Source: Paragonimus westermani (taxonomy: Eukaryota; Platyhelminthes; Trematoda; Plagiorchiida; Troglotrematidae). Taken from it: a stretch of DNA of 64,000 nt. The translations under genes and the position numbers were made by a program. This document shows, in pieces, positions 1-14,000 of the stretch (the stretch's first letter is position 1; every line of letters begins with the position of its first letter). A model generated the notes under the pieces. It was not told where the DNA came from. It saw nothing but the letters and a program-made list of their open reading frames with translations, and made no database searches. The stretch spans positions 53,673-117,672 of the forward strand of contig QNGE01002356.1 in assembly GCA_008508345.1 (NCBI GenBank). The letters are read 5' to 3'.

Positions 1-1761
1 TAATAAACTTGTCATAAACAGGTTGTGAAATTTCTGATATTTTGAAATAGTTTCTTAGCTAATACGATAGAAGACTCACCACACCCGGGCATGCTGTTTC
101 TCTTACTAGTTTGTACTCAATCAAAGCTCGAATTTCTCGCAATTAAACCTTTTTCGAAGCAAAGAAATTAAAAGATCTGTACGTACTCACAGAAAAACTT
201 CGTAAAATTCCGCGCCACTGACTCCACTTAGAAGTCTACCGATTTCTTGCACTTGAGGAATTGGTCACATTGCCTGTGAATATTGCTCAAACTGTTCAAT
301 CTTTGAAATTCTCCGATAAAAAGAATAACCGGTGATCAGTTTACGCAAACTCAAATTTCCGAGATCAACATTCCTGGCATGAGCAGGACCAAACAGCAGG
401 ACCAAACAAAACCTTCAATAACTTATATCCCGTTTTGCAAAATTTAGCTCCTGTGGAACGTGTCATGTGAGCACGTGTTATTTAGACCTTTTCATCTATA
501 AATACACCTGGGCAGTCTCCGTAAACTTGAGTACCTGGCAACCGACAGCTTCATATCGAGTACTAAACCCATAACTACCTAAACAATCATAGCTCGGGTT
601 GTGAATAGCACCCATATAGTCGGTGACATGTGGTCCTAACGATACACCTTCACGGATCTTGCTTGTCAGTGAAAACCGTTATCACCATTTTACTCGTCGT
701 TATTTGCGTCGCTTTATATCAACGCAGCTTCGGCTATGACAAAGGGTTACATGGAGTCAGAATCTACACTCACCAATTAGCAGTCGGAAACTAAAAGCAA
801 ACGAACAGTACGAATTCCCTAAATAGTCACAACCATGAGTAATGGTTACCCGATCAGCTGCTTGCATTTTTCCAGCGCACAAGGATTTCCGTCTACCGAC
901 TGGCCTTCAATGAATGATGCCCACCGAAGCTGGTTCACTGAATTCTATTGAGTACGATCAATAATCATTAAGCTGACCAGTGAAGTATTCATCACTGACT
1001 CTATCTGCATGCATCGCATTCAGTTTTCGTCTTCGGTTTGTACACCAAATCGTGCACATCAAACGGAGAGCCTTAGTGCATCTGTATTATATTTCTGAGT
1101 TGCGCTTTCAACGTTCACATAAACATGGAACAAACGAGATAGCATATTGTCAGAATATTGTCCAGCTTTCCAAAACATAACTGTGGACCGAACCCTCAGC
1201 TGCAAGAAAATTTACTCGCCTTATTGTCACTTAAATATTTGCAACCTATCCATGTCTCTAAATCATCTGTGCAAATGTTCTGGTACCAGTCCCCGAGGGC
1301 TTTTGAATGAAACGTACACTGCGTATAAGAGACCTTTCGGTCAGATGTTCATCAGAGTTAGTCCTCGTTTCCTAATAATCGCATTGAGGTAATTAACCGG
1401 TTTTACTGGCTGAAGATCGACGAACGGTTTTTGACTATTGAAGCCAAGTTGCTGGAAAAAAGTTTCTTAGGTATCCTCTTTAATACATGATTAGTATTAC
1501 TGAGGAGAAAATTTGTGAAACCTGTTGAGTTACAGCCGGATTGTGTGCCGTTTAGTTTGGTGAGCCACCGTGCAAACGTCTTTCAGTTACTCTAAGGACT
1601 TCTAGATGATGTTTGCTGGAACTCACAAATTGGAATTCCTTTGAGGGGTCAGCTTGAACAAAACCAATCTCTATACAACAACCAGATCCAGTCTATAAAT
1701 GTATTCTGTACCAAGCTCCGCAGGTTGATTTTCTTTCCGTTATGAACATCCCATACAATAG
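1..1761 (+). other. Upstream MAPK15 intron sequence
   Basis: No exon encoding the HRDLK loop or N-lobe was found here, so this is read as the 3' part of an intron whose 5' exon lies outside the window. A 13-bp direct repeat (AGCAGGACCAAAC twice) occurs at about 382-407. Nothing else recognised. Confidence 0.6.
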
Positions 1762-2095
1762 CCATCAAACGTTCTACTGGATTCCGACTGTTTTGTGAAA
1801 CTATGCGACTTCGGTCTGGCCCGATCGTTGACCGGAAGAAATCGCCCTCGTGGTTCGAACAGTAGTGCCGCCTATAAACCTACGATACCCGCCCTGACTG
1901 AATACGTAGCAACTCGTTGGTATCGCGCACCGGAAATATTGCTTGCTTGTCAAGACTACACGAAAGGTGTGGACATGTGGAGCTTGGGTTGCATCCTGGG
2001 CGAGATGTTAGTAGGTAGTCCTCTGTTCCCTGGCACATCCACATTGGATCAGATCGAAAGAATAATGGCAGGTTTGCCCAAACCAAGTCGAGAAG
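1762..2095 (+). CDS. MAPK15: MAPK15 exon a: catalytic-loop end, DFG, TEY activation loop, APE
   Basis: Phase 0 to 1, 334 nt. The acceptor is AATAG before CCATCAAACG, chosen because the frame then opens with PSNVLL, the residues that follow HRDLK in MAPKs, and an in-frame TAG blocks anything further 5'. The donor is GAAG|GTACGT. DFG is at 1807-1815, Thr-Glu-Tyr at 1897-1905 and APE at 1927-1935. The segment between DFGLARS and TEY is 23 residues, Arg/Ser/Pro-rich and about ten residues longer than I expect for human MAPK15. The exon ends after LPKPSRE, just before the short linker carried by the next exon. Confidence 0.95.
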
Positions 2096-5000
2096 GTACG
2101 TGTTGAATGAACAGTTTCATTGGTGTTTTCTCCTCTCGATTACTATTACTAACGTTTCATAGGGAGATTCCTGTTTTAAACGCCTAGAACAATTTGTCGT
2201 CGAAAAGCACATTGGTTTTTCTGGAACAGTCTAGTCACTTGGGAGTTTGAATGTGTATGAATGAAAAGCTAGAGAAAGATGTTTTTGAGGCCTGAAGATA
2301 GGGCAAACACGCAGCCAGCACACCGCGATTGTCTGAATGCACCACTTGGTGAGAGCATTAGAAGGAATTTAGATGTGAATCTCATGTTTAGATATACCGG
2401 ATGCCCAACAAGTTTTATCTGTGATCCCGGTAGCTTGTTGAACAATTGAAATTCGGCGACCGATTTGCAAAACGGTGATTTTAGCAAATTAAACTAATGC
2501 CTTACTTTAAGTGATGTGTTTAGTGAAGAATCATATATGTTGGCACAATTTTGAGGACTGCCACAGTTTAATCGGTCTGTGTGAACTTCTTCAAGCTCCC
2601 CTTGCTGTATACTTCAGAGGCTTTCGTTCTGTGCGGACTAAGCCGATGTGAAGTTCACATTTAGGCAGAAGTTACACCAAAAGTTGAGCGAAGTAACACC
2701 GGCTAAAACATACGACAACCTCCGAATGATTTCATGTGAATGTTAATTCTCCGGAAGGTAATGAAAACACGAACGTGTTTGTTTGCAAGTTGGGCGATCC
2801 TCAGAGAAAAGCTGGATCTGTTATGCAATTGCTTCAGTGAAACGAATCCAGGGTGTGAGGTGCCGGAAGATTACGAGCGAGAAACGTTTGTGTAATTTTT
2901 ATGTGTTGACTATAAGGGAGAAGAGAATCTTAACCACGGCAAATGTGTCTAAGTGCACAGAAGGTGGATTGTGACTATTACAGACATTAATCGACAGATA
3001 ACACTTTGAACTTGGATCAATTTTGCTGGCTAAACCAACTGAGAAACCAGTCCCATTTCATAAATGTTTTTGTCGAGTGTACGTCGGGTGTCCTTTACGG
3101 TCGACTCTGTCATGGCTGTCTCCGGTAGACCCTTTCAGGTATAAAACACCCAGGCTGCAATTACAGTTGCATACCTAATACCATGGCATCAGAGAGGTAG
3201 TTAAAAACACACCTTGCAATGAACTTTGTAGTAAGCGGTGAATCCCACAAATTGATACAGCAAAATCCCATACACAGTGGTAATATAGGGATATCTGTCT
3301 CATTTTCAGTCCTATCAGACTACCAGCCCAATGTTTTGAATTCTCCTGAGTTCTGGTACTGGAGTCCGCACCAACTAAAAATGCTAAATTTACATATCTA
3401 TCATTGAAATTGATTTCATCCGTTCGACTCTAACTGTGTCGTTTATACCGATAACCTAAATTGAGTCCTGAATACTTCTAGCTGAGGAATGCTCGATTCA
3501 GAGCTTTTATCGTTTTAAATTGCCGAGTACGCCAGAAAAATATAGACCGTCCAAGGGGAGATCAGTTCATGAGGAAGCTGGTACATACTTTGATTGGATT
3601 ACCTTCGTTGGTTCCGAAAAACAGCAAGCTGTCAATGCACAAGACGCGCCTAGTTTACGAAAGTGTACTATGAAACAAACATGCATGGAAGCAGTATAAT
3701 AAAACAGTGAACAGTACACTAAGAAGAAAACTTTCAGCGAATTGGTTCGCTAGCAGAATGGTGCGAACAATTTCGATGGAAATTCCGCCCGAACATTTAG
3801 GTCAAAATTCATCGCTGCTCGCCCGCTAGTAAAAAAGAAAGCACAAAGGTATATATACACCATACAGTTGTCTTTTAATATAGTAGTAAAAACGTTGAGG
3901 AGAACGGGTAGAGTGCGAAAACTGGCAGATGCAAACATTTCCTGTTGACTCCCCAGTACCAACTCTACAATTACACGGATTGGTTTTTCTGTTGCCAACA
4001 ACTCAGAGGGTTGATAATCAATAGACGGATTAATATAAGTCCCTAGGTCCAAGGATTGGTCAAGTTCACGAGCAGTTGTTTCTGAAGACACGAAGTTGGC
4101 TTGAGCGATTGGTTGCGTATGCTTCAGCAGACTTCAGGAACCTGGAATTGGAATGACACAACAGGATTCTGAATGTACAAGCTGGATCGACAGCGCAACG
4201 AGTGTTCAGTTCTTCCATGAGAGACAGTGAATAGGGAGGCTATCTAAATGTTTAGATTTAACGTCACACACTTCACACAATTCTCAGTGCAATCGAAACT
4301 GTCAGTTTCCTGAACGGAGGGTGGCTATATGCCCCGTGATTGAGATCAGTTGTCTGTGTGTATGTGGGTGGGTGAGGAATAGGAACAATTTGAAAATAGG
4401 GGAGTAACAAGAATTGGGCGTATTACTTTGATGATGTAGCCCTAAGTTACCTAGTCTAATTGCGACCAATTCGGTCGTTTTCAACATCCTCCTGGAACCT
4501 TCCCTTGAACCTCGCATACTACCCGGAGGTTTTTCGACACATATATTTACTTGCTGTTGACGACAAGAAATGAAATGAAAGTACTGGTGACTGATTTTAT
4601 GACCCTGTTATGATCAAAGCTGGATATTTCCCGTTGATGTACCGATTTCCATCGTTGTATTCTCCTAAGGTAAGATAAATCTTGATCCGCTGTCTAACAG
4701 TTCCGTTTGAATACTAGGCTCGATGGACATATTGGGGGTCGAAATTCATCTTCTCAATAATATGCCGCTGCGAAACGACTATCAGGACGGTGTTACTGTG
4801 TAAACCACTATTGTCAACATATAAAGGCACTATTCCTAGTGCTGCAAAGACACTCTTCCACTTCATTGTCGTTAATAGGAACCACTAAACGAGTCAGGCG
4901 ACGTTTATGGTATTCATTAAAACAAACTGTCCTCGTTGAATCATTGAGAATCTTGTTCCCTCTCAGGCCTGTGCTTACAGTTAGTCCTAACAAGAGGCTG

Positions 5001-8000
5001 TTTGTCTGTCGTCAGTCAGTGCTCGTGTATTCTTTCACTCCATGTTGTACGGCAAATTATACCAGTCGAATTACTAGCCGCTTCTGTCAAAATGAATTAA
5101 GGAGTATCATCTAGCCTGGATCATGAAGGAGGTCACGAAATGAATCATCGCTGCAGTCCTGTCACATTTCGTCGTGACCAACCACCAAGTAGACGTGTTT
5201 AAAGCATTTCGAGTCGTACAGAAGTTCAGGAAAGCAAGCTTTGAAGAGCAATGATTTGTTCAAGCAGTCATTAGCTTGTAGGTTACATAACAGGTGGATC
5301 GACATCTACCATTCTGAAGTATATCCACCTGTCCAGTAAATGGGCTGTGAATTCGTGTAGTTCATGTTATAGTCAAAACATCAGCTGAATGTCAAACGGC
5401 TGGGGTTGTCTTCAGGCAAACCAAAAGCTTGGAGGTTTTGAACTGGCAGACTCCAGCGGTTTTAGATGTGAAGAATTTTCGATACCCCGTAGCCTCTGAG
5501 TCTCCAGATTAACCGGAGCGCAATAGCCACGATGACTGAATGGTTAGAACTAACCTGACGGATTGATCCTACACCCCTAATGAGCACACTACTTCAATTG
5601 TAAATCAAACAAAACTGGAGTAAACTCACCTATTTTTCTGTTGTAAATATTTGGCGTGCAATCAGCAAACCTACTCAGTTTGTTCTACTTAAGTCAAGCT
5701 GTATACCACTCACATTCGATTGCAACCTTCGCATTCAGATAAACCGTACCGTCACGCTCTTGTTAGAGCTCGTCAGCGAAACATATCCTTTTTATCGTCA
5801 GAAAAAAAGCTCCAGCGCTGCTTTCATGAGGCAACCATGTTTACCACCGTGCCACTGACTTCAGCGTCCAGTTAATGGTAGTCCATAATCCCACGACCAG
5901 GAATTCTGAAAATTGCTGTGTGCCCTATCGAGACGATCGGACAATCTGATAGTCACCCACAAGCTAACCTGGTTAAGCATCCAAATATATCCGATTGGCC
6001 ACGCCTTATGGGAGTTCAGTACATTGGTGGTCAACACCGTTGCCTCACAGATGCGTGGCCGGAGATCCCCTACTGGCCACGACAAGCATCTGCTCTAGTG
6101 GTGAGCTCAAACAGAAATGATGCTCGGGTCTAGTGCCTTTATTGAAACAGGCCATCTGAATGCAAAGACTATGATCAAACGTGAGTGACGTCCAACTCGT
6201 GATTAGCCGGATCCCTGTCTATTCATTAGTAGCCTTTTGAATTCAGCTCAGCTTAGTTGGCTACGGAAAGCGGACCGCCTTTTTGTCATAGTTACAAGCC
6301 GTTATTTTATTTACTGTTACGCTAACGAATCCTTGTTTCGTACCGTTCATTTTGCAGTTACATACGTGTATAACTTGCCGTCACTAAAATTCTTATGGTG
6401 AAAAGTTGTAAACTGAATCCGAAATCATAGAAACCTACTTGCACCACAAATTTACTTAGAAATCCTCCAACAGTGAACTGCCATCTTGCTCCGAAGACAG
6501 AGCTGCTACAAACTATTAGTAGGATTAATGAAATTTACGGACGTACATTTGAAAACGCGTTTGGCATAGTTTGTTGCTCACAATGCGTCCTTCCATCCCC
6601 GTATATCACGCTGCACTGTAAATTAACTGGCTGCGATCAACATCGACTCATCACGAAACCTGTTCAGTATTTCTTGTGTATGTAATGGTTTGTGTCAGGC
6701 AGATGAGTTGGTCGTTCTTCTATAGGTACCGGAGAAAAATCTGATCATACATGCCATAACTGAGAGCCGCATGCTGGCTAACCTCATGCAATTCGGTTCG
6801 TATTGCGATGGTGTCTTCCAATAAGTTGGCCAGATCTAGAACAGGGGAGAAGGCAGTTTTCGACTGTGTATGAAGTTTTATCACAATAATACACTCTACC
6901 TTAGCATGGCGCGGTTAAAACAGACAGTTATTGAAGCATTCATTGTATATGACGATTTCTAACAGTTATAAACTAAACAGAACACTTCATTCATTGCACT
7001 ATATTCACGGTGCATGGTGCAATTGGCTTAGCATCAGACTCACGCAATCAACAGCAGTTTAATCGTTATACATAAATGAGCTATTCATAAACTAGACTTT
7101 GTTTCTAATATAATCAGCTATCATAGAATACTGTTTGAGAGTGCGGTCAAACTAGATGTAGTTTAGATCGCAGACACCAACTTACGATCTCAGCGGGATT
7201 TCATCGTGCACTGTTAAAATCATAAAAAAAATCACAGCTTCGAGAGCATGCAAGCAGCTCCACCTGATCACCTTCCGAGGTTAATCGTTAACGTTTTCAG
7301 AGAACAAGGTCAAGTCAGGTCGAGATGATCTTCACAATTGGGGGTAAATCAGGGTGATTAAGTGACAGCGATATGTAAACAGAAATAGTCTCAGGGTGAA
7401 ATTGATTCGACGAACATATTTCATCTCACAATAGGTTTTTGCCGGTAGATGCCACAGGGGAGAAATTTCAAACGTTCAAAATATTTTTGACGTTCTCCTT
7501 GAAACCAACACTTTACTATCAGTTTTGTCCTTTGTTGGATTCATGAATGCATAAAGGTTTCACCAACTTGAACACTGTAACACAAATATCTCCGCGTTTC
7601 CATGGGTGGATTTCGTAAGCCTTCCAGAAATGGTGGGGTTTATTTCAACGGATATTAATCTACAGTTGTTAAGATGCTCAGTAATGTTTTCTCATGGCCA
7701 CTTGTTGAAAAACATCTATCTTGTATAATACCTGTAGCTTCTGTGGCCGGAAAAGTGCTTGGTTTATAGTTAGTGACGTGTGCAAATACCGCAATATTCA
7801 ACTCCTGAGGGATGTGAACCAAAAATAACATTTAGCTGTAGATTGTTATTCGGACAATCGGTTTATTTTTGTCGTATGATTCTTTGACTGTTACAAGGCT
7901 TTTGACAGCGTTGATACAAACCCACCTAAACTTCTCCATAAGTCTGGCTTCCATCCTTTAACCACACATCTTCTATGAGATAATTTTACTAATCTCGATT

Positions 8001-11000
8001 GAGTTACTGACTCTCCTGGTCATTCACAGTAACTATGTTGGGTTCCGGGATGCAGTCGATTTATTTTTGGTGTTCCCAACCGCTTTGAGTTCTTCCATAA
8101 AACAACAAACGATCACTAGACTCAGCGGCACTTGCCCCAAATGACATCAAGTTTATATCTACATTTAACCTTGTGGGGCGCTAATTATCCCGTAAAACCA
8201 TTCTTACAATTCTGATTTCTGCCATACATCACACCTGATGCCTAACCGATGAGTTGATGATACATAACTCTGTGAAAATGGGTAGAAGACAGGCTGTGAG
8301 AGGTTATCAGCTCAGTTTACTGTCATGAATCAATTTTATAGAGAATACTCAGGAAAACAGCAAAGTTTTAATTCCTTGCACACCCATGAGGTGGTCACCT
8401 ACACGCTGAAGTGATTGACTGTTTCAGTTTTGATCTCTTATCCTATTTGCATACAGCATTATGTGATAAGACGGTTAGGTGAGCATGATTCAAACGCTAG
8501 AGACCCACAGTTCAGAGAAAAACTCTCGACTGTCCACTCACTGGTGGTGTTTTTCAGTAAAATGAGCATGGTCTAAAAGTAGCAGGTGGATAACAAAAAT
8601 TATTCAAAATGTGATCATGAACCTTTCTGTAGTGGATCTTATTAAGACGTAGAGATCAACCCAACATACGTGAAATATTTCGTGTTTGTTAGTCACAAAA
8701 ATACATAAACAAGTATCGGTAGGTCAATAAAATGATAGTTAGTTGATGAATCAAATAATTTTGCATTTCTATTGCTGTGTTGGCCAGAGAATAAAATGAT
8801 TTGGGTAGTTCATAAATGTAAAGAAACCATTATACAGAGAAAAATTGTATGGAAAGAAGGACACTGGAGCTGAACAGTAAAACGCATAGAAGTAGTATGG
8901 TGATAAAAGCGACAAACATTCACACAGTCAGTAACCAACAACCCCAACTACACTTCCTAGGTACATATTTATTACTTCTCACCGGCCGAAAGGTGAGTTG
9001 TAAAATTAACAGCCTGTCGGTTATCCCTGCTCGGCTGCACAAGCCGCTCGTGTGGTAACAATATATTCCGAGTTTAACTGCTTAAACACTATTCATCTAT
9101 CTATATGTTCACTGAAACGTAAAACATCGAATGATTTTGGTGTAAATCTTTCCTATGAAAAATCTGTTTCACATATAAGTAGTGATCGTACTGACTGGGA
9201 AAAATCAGGAATGGCGCATTCGTCTACGATAAAAAAAAATGGTCAAAACTGTCTACGAAGTGACCAAGAAATCACCAGAAGACAGTAAGCTTGATGTTAT
9301 CCTGTTTTCCACTGGATAAACACGCCTACTCACTGTTCTGTCGATATCACTTTCAGTATAGTAACAAGACTTTCCAAGACAATTCACGGCGGATCGAGTG
9401 TAATCGGTCGGCGATAAAAGAGAAGTAGTTTCCCAAGGTTACATAAACCATAAATTACTTTGAGACACAGAAGTCGAACCAGTTTTCAGCGGATGTCCAT
9501 TTTTCTCCACTTGGAAGTTTAAATGCTGTCACCGTGTTACAACAGTTAATGAAGATTGAGCTTCGCTATACTTTGGACGAAAGTCGTTCTATAAAGAAGT
9601 TAGCTTTACCGGCTTCCGTTGGTCTGCCGAAATTGCAAGATGTCCCTGTAGGTGAATAACTCTTTACCAGTACCAGTGACAATGTTCCATTCAATCAGAC
9701 ATTTTTGCCCACTCTCTTCAGAGATAACAAGTATAGACCTTTCCTTATTGGGATAGCCTGCATCAAACGTCAAGTCTGTAGCTGTTAATGGAAACAACCG
9801 TTTTCATATTTTCGGGGCGTAATTTTACCACTCTGTTATTTGTGCCTGCACACCTGACTGTCAGAGGTGCAGCAATTGGGTGCACCATGGCCACTACTGT
9901 GTAATGTGATATTGTTCGAATAAAATTCTTTTCGATTTACCGCGCGCAGGTTCGAACATTTTAGCTCTTAAACTGTAGACTTCAATTGTCACCATGGTTG
10001 ATGATTCCCCCCCTGCTGTCTCCTTATTCACATCTGGTCTCAATGCGGATGCTTTGGAATTAAAATCTTCCGTCACTTTAACCTAAACAGCAAAGCGTGT
10101 CATAGTGAGCAGAATGTATAAGTTTACGGAGGGACACTTAACTGGAGCGGATTCATAATGGACATCTATCACAATTCCCAACTTCATAACCAGGACTTTA
10201 ATTGATAGGAGAAGCAGACTACGGCTGTACTCTCAAATAAACAGGCTTACTGACAATCCATTACATTGGTCGACACTTCATCTTCCACGCCAGATTGGTG
10301 AGTAGTTCTCTTCAAGAGGTTGTAAATTCTAGTAAACTTAGTGCCATCCAGAGTTATTTCGGGGAAATATGTTGCGAATTTTCATTACACTTGGGCTCTA
10401 CCGTTGTGCACTAAGATTTTGTGACATTCCAACTTTAAGGAGTGTTTAAGGAAGATGGATTTCATTCAGCCACAAAATGGAGAAAATGATTTTTTTGCAA
10501 ACTCTATCCGCCGCTTCGTTGAAGTTAGATTCAATTCTAACTGAATTTTCGAAATGAAAGCCTATTATTCTAGAAACGTAAGCTTGGACACTAGAAGTGT
10601 TGAACAATCCACTGGTAATGATGGATGTTTACAGTGATTAGCCAACTAAGTGCTAAGAGCTGCGATTGTGTGCTACGAAGTATTCATAACGTACCAGACT
10701 CAGTACCAGAGAGCCTCAATTTGTCTTTCTCGAATGAACCTACTGATCTTTGTTACAAGACCAGCGAGGATAAAGTAGTATTGAAGAGTAAAAATATGTG
10801 GTGTAAGAGAATGGCCAAGCAAACCTTATTTGGCATTTCGACGGCTGATCTTAATGTGCCGTTGAAATCACGGTATTCTATTGTACTATTATTAACCGTC
10901 CAGGTACGAACTCTGATGCCCCATGGTCGATCACGCTTATGCAAGTTGAGAACTGACGTTGTTGAACAACACGCATCACCTGCTGGCTGTCCGGCTGAGC

Positions 11001-14000
11001 CCAACTCAACCTTGGGCTAGTTGGATCCGGACGCTAAATACGGCCAGTTTTAATAACGACCCTTCACACAACCGGTCTGTTATTGTCGACGAACGCTTGT
11101 TAAATCAATAGCACTGTCTACCTTCAATAATCATGTGATCAAACTACTAAGTTAACCGTGTGCTGAGCTACCCAATGGAGTAAAATGAGAACAGGAATCT
11201 GTGTGGCACTAAACAGTCTCAACTTATTGGAAAAACAGCAGCTTTTTATAAAGGAGCAACAGTGTTTACGAAAGCTATTAAGCAACGGGCAGTCCCGCGT
11301 TTCTGATTAGCCGGTTTGTTGCTATGTTGATTCACCACCTTGGACCTAACAACTCGGCTGTTTGGGACGGACACGCATTCAACACTGGCCAATCGCCGTC
11401 TATGGTTCAGTGGCGCCAGTCTGACCACAATTCCGTCTGTAGCGGCTTGTGCGTGAACATTGGTTGGCTGAACCTTTTCCAACCAAGAAACCGCTCCAGT
11501 TCAAACCCATTACACTTTTTTTCAAAGGTAATGTGTATGTGATAAAACCGCAAAAACAGCAAATGCGTGGGTTTTAAAACGTTCGAAGGCTTACATGATG
11601 GCACAAATAAACGAACAATTAACTCAGGGAATCAGCGGACATTTAGGTGAAATCTACCGAAAGAATAAATAAGAAGCTTAGTAAACAATTGAATACATGG
11701 GGAACCGATTGTAAATGTATGTATATGAAGTTGGTGAACAAGCAAATGGCCATATAATTTACTTGAACAATATGTCTATGAATAGTACGATAAATCAATG
11801 AATAAATCGCTCAATGGAAAATTAACCATAGTGAACAATGTCTCAATCAGGCTATACATTGGCGAGCTAATAAGCTACTGAACAGTGGACGACACGGTTA
11901 GAAAAGCGACTGACTAAGCTCGGCGACCAGTTGGTGAAAGAACGAAGTGAAACGCAAACTAATAAGATATAACTGATTTGTCGAATGGATCAAATGAATG
12001 AAGTAATCAGTTGGCACATAAATGTACGTTTGTATGCGAGTCCTTAAATATGTAAGAACTGAATGAAACGATCGACCAATTAACCGACGAAAAAAATAAA
12101 TTATGAACAAAGAACTAAAAATAGTCCAAGACCATTTGCGCGAAATCACAAAAAGTCCTTCTGCTGTTTTATTGAAGCTCCAGAGTTTACACCTCAAATA
12201 TACTGTATATTTGGCTGAGTCCACTGTTGTATTCCTCAAAAGTAAGCTTTTTCAAGAGTGAGCATCCTGAAATTAAATACTAACTGTGAATATGTGGAAT
12301 GCGTCTTGAACACATTTTTCGAATGATTGTTTACTATTTCTTAAATGTGAGTAGTCAGTATCCGCTGAAACAAAAACACGCTCGTGTGCCATAAGCTGGA
12401 CTGTTTTTCACAGTACGTTGGTGTTCATCAACCTTGCTTTACTGTCGTATTTAATTCAACAGATCTCGCCAGCGTTAAAAGCCCATACAGTTCCACCATC
12501 TTGGAAAAGGCAAGCATAAGGTATGTAATCAATTTTTAACATATTTCCAAGAAACACACTGTCTGCAAGATACAGTTGATTTACTAATTCTGTTAGCCAT
12601 TGAAACTTAAAATGAAATATCACTGTTTGCCACTAACCTAACTTACCGTTATTAACCTTTTTGCTGCATGAAGCAGGCAAGGAATTCAAGGTCATCCATA
12701 ACCTCACAAAGCTTGAAGTCCAGTAGAGCCATGACACACCGAAGCACCAGGAAGTCTTCAGTGGAAATATATTAATGTAAGAGAGGCAAACCAATATCTC
12801 TACGAAATCGTCACATCCAGTAAAATAACAACCAGTGCCATAGTTCACGACGCTAAAAAGTTTGGCTTTCATCTCATTCATTACTAATGAAATATGGCGA
12901 CGACTGTAGTAACACTTACTACATTTTGAACACATGCGAATGTGTATCTACTTTTAAGCAGCAGTAAGAATAACACTGAGTGAACAACTGGGTTAACTGA
13001 CACAGAGACAAAAAAACAATTTATGAAGGTAGTTACAACTGTTGTTCCACAATACTTTATCAACAAACACTGAGATGTTTGTCGGGTTCTAACTGCAAGG
13101 TATATGCGTTTCCGGCCTCCGTGATTTACTCCAGTGATAGCATCGCTCTCTTTCGACGATTAAGGTCAGACTATTTTGCAACTTATAACTCATGTCCCTC
13201 CTTAGGCTTTTAAAAGTGCTATTTTCTCAGATGACTTATAAAACTAATCAGAGTGTCTTTTGACACAAGCTGCCAGTCGTAATTCGTACTGCTACGATTT
13301 CAGTTGTAGGTGTAAACGTTTGAATATCACAAACGAGTATTAGATTACGTAGACAATAGAATAAGGAATAACATCTTAGCTTAGTTTACTGTTGGTAAAC
13401 TTGCAAATATTTTGATACCTGAAATGATGTCAGATATACAAGTATTAGCTGCCACACAAAAATGCGATATTGTCGTCCGACAGGCATTACATTTTTTTTA
13501 ACCAAATGTGGACAATTTCCCACTTAATTTTTACTCATACAATACAATATAACATGTGCATTAACAATCAAATATTGTAATGTGATGATAAGCTGATTTT
13601 TCGTATTCCAATTTAACGAAGAATGCCTTTCCATAGATTATTATCAAGAAAGATAATCCTCGGAAGCACTTGTTTGATAACCGTGCGTACACTAAAGCTT
13701 CATAGAGTTGCATTCCATGGGCATTGTGTTACAAACGGGCAAAAACTCGCTTACACCACACACACTCATCCGTCTTCATCCAGAAAGTAACAGATACATG
13801 TATAATGGTGCAGGTTCAATCAAGGTATTCAAATCAATACAAGTGTGGTTTTTACTAGTTCAGGTGATGGTGACAAATACCACACAAATAGGATTAATTA
13901 GTTCTTGGGTATTTTGGTCAGTAAACATGTCCCAAAGTAAGTGCCAAATCAACCGGTCATTTTGACTCGACTAGCCGTTTCAAAGTACAAACTCAGAACC

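Larger units (their letters stand above)
2096..12462 (+). other. MAPK15 intron, 10.4 kb
   Basis: The largest intron, phase 1. It holds the paired SINE-like copies at about 5695-6200 and a decayed non-LTR RT at about 7889-8110. Two GC-richer blocks (about 10625-11040 and 11285-11480) look like old repeat sequence but match no family I recognise. A purine-rich stretch at about 11650-12120 looks like a degenerate GAAT/AATC-type simple repeat. I see no further exon. None is expected, because the kinase domain is continuous across the flanking exons once exon b is added. Confidence 0.75.

Noticed and set aside
1..1761. Search for the HRDLK and N-lobe exons of MAPK15
   Set aside because: No frame with HRD or Gly-loop motifs was found; these exons must lie upstream of the window.
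11246..11604. Overlapping open frames on both strands in a GC-richer block
   Set aside because: Overlap on both strands reflects low stop density in GC-richer sequence; no family recognised and no splice fit to MAPK15.
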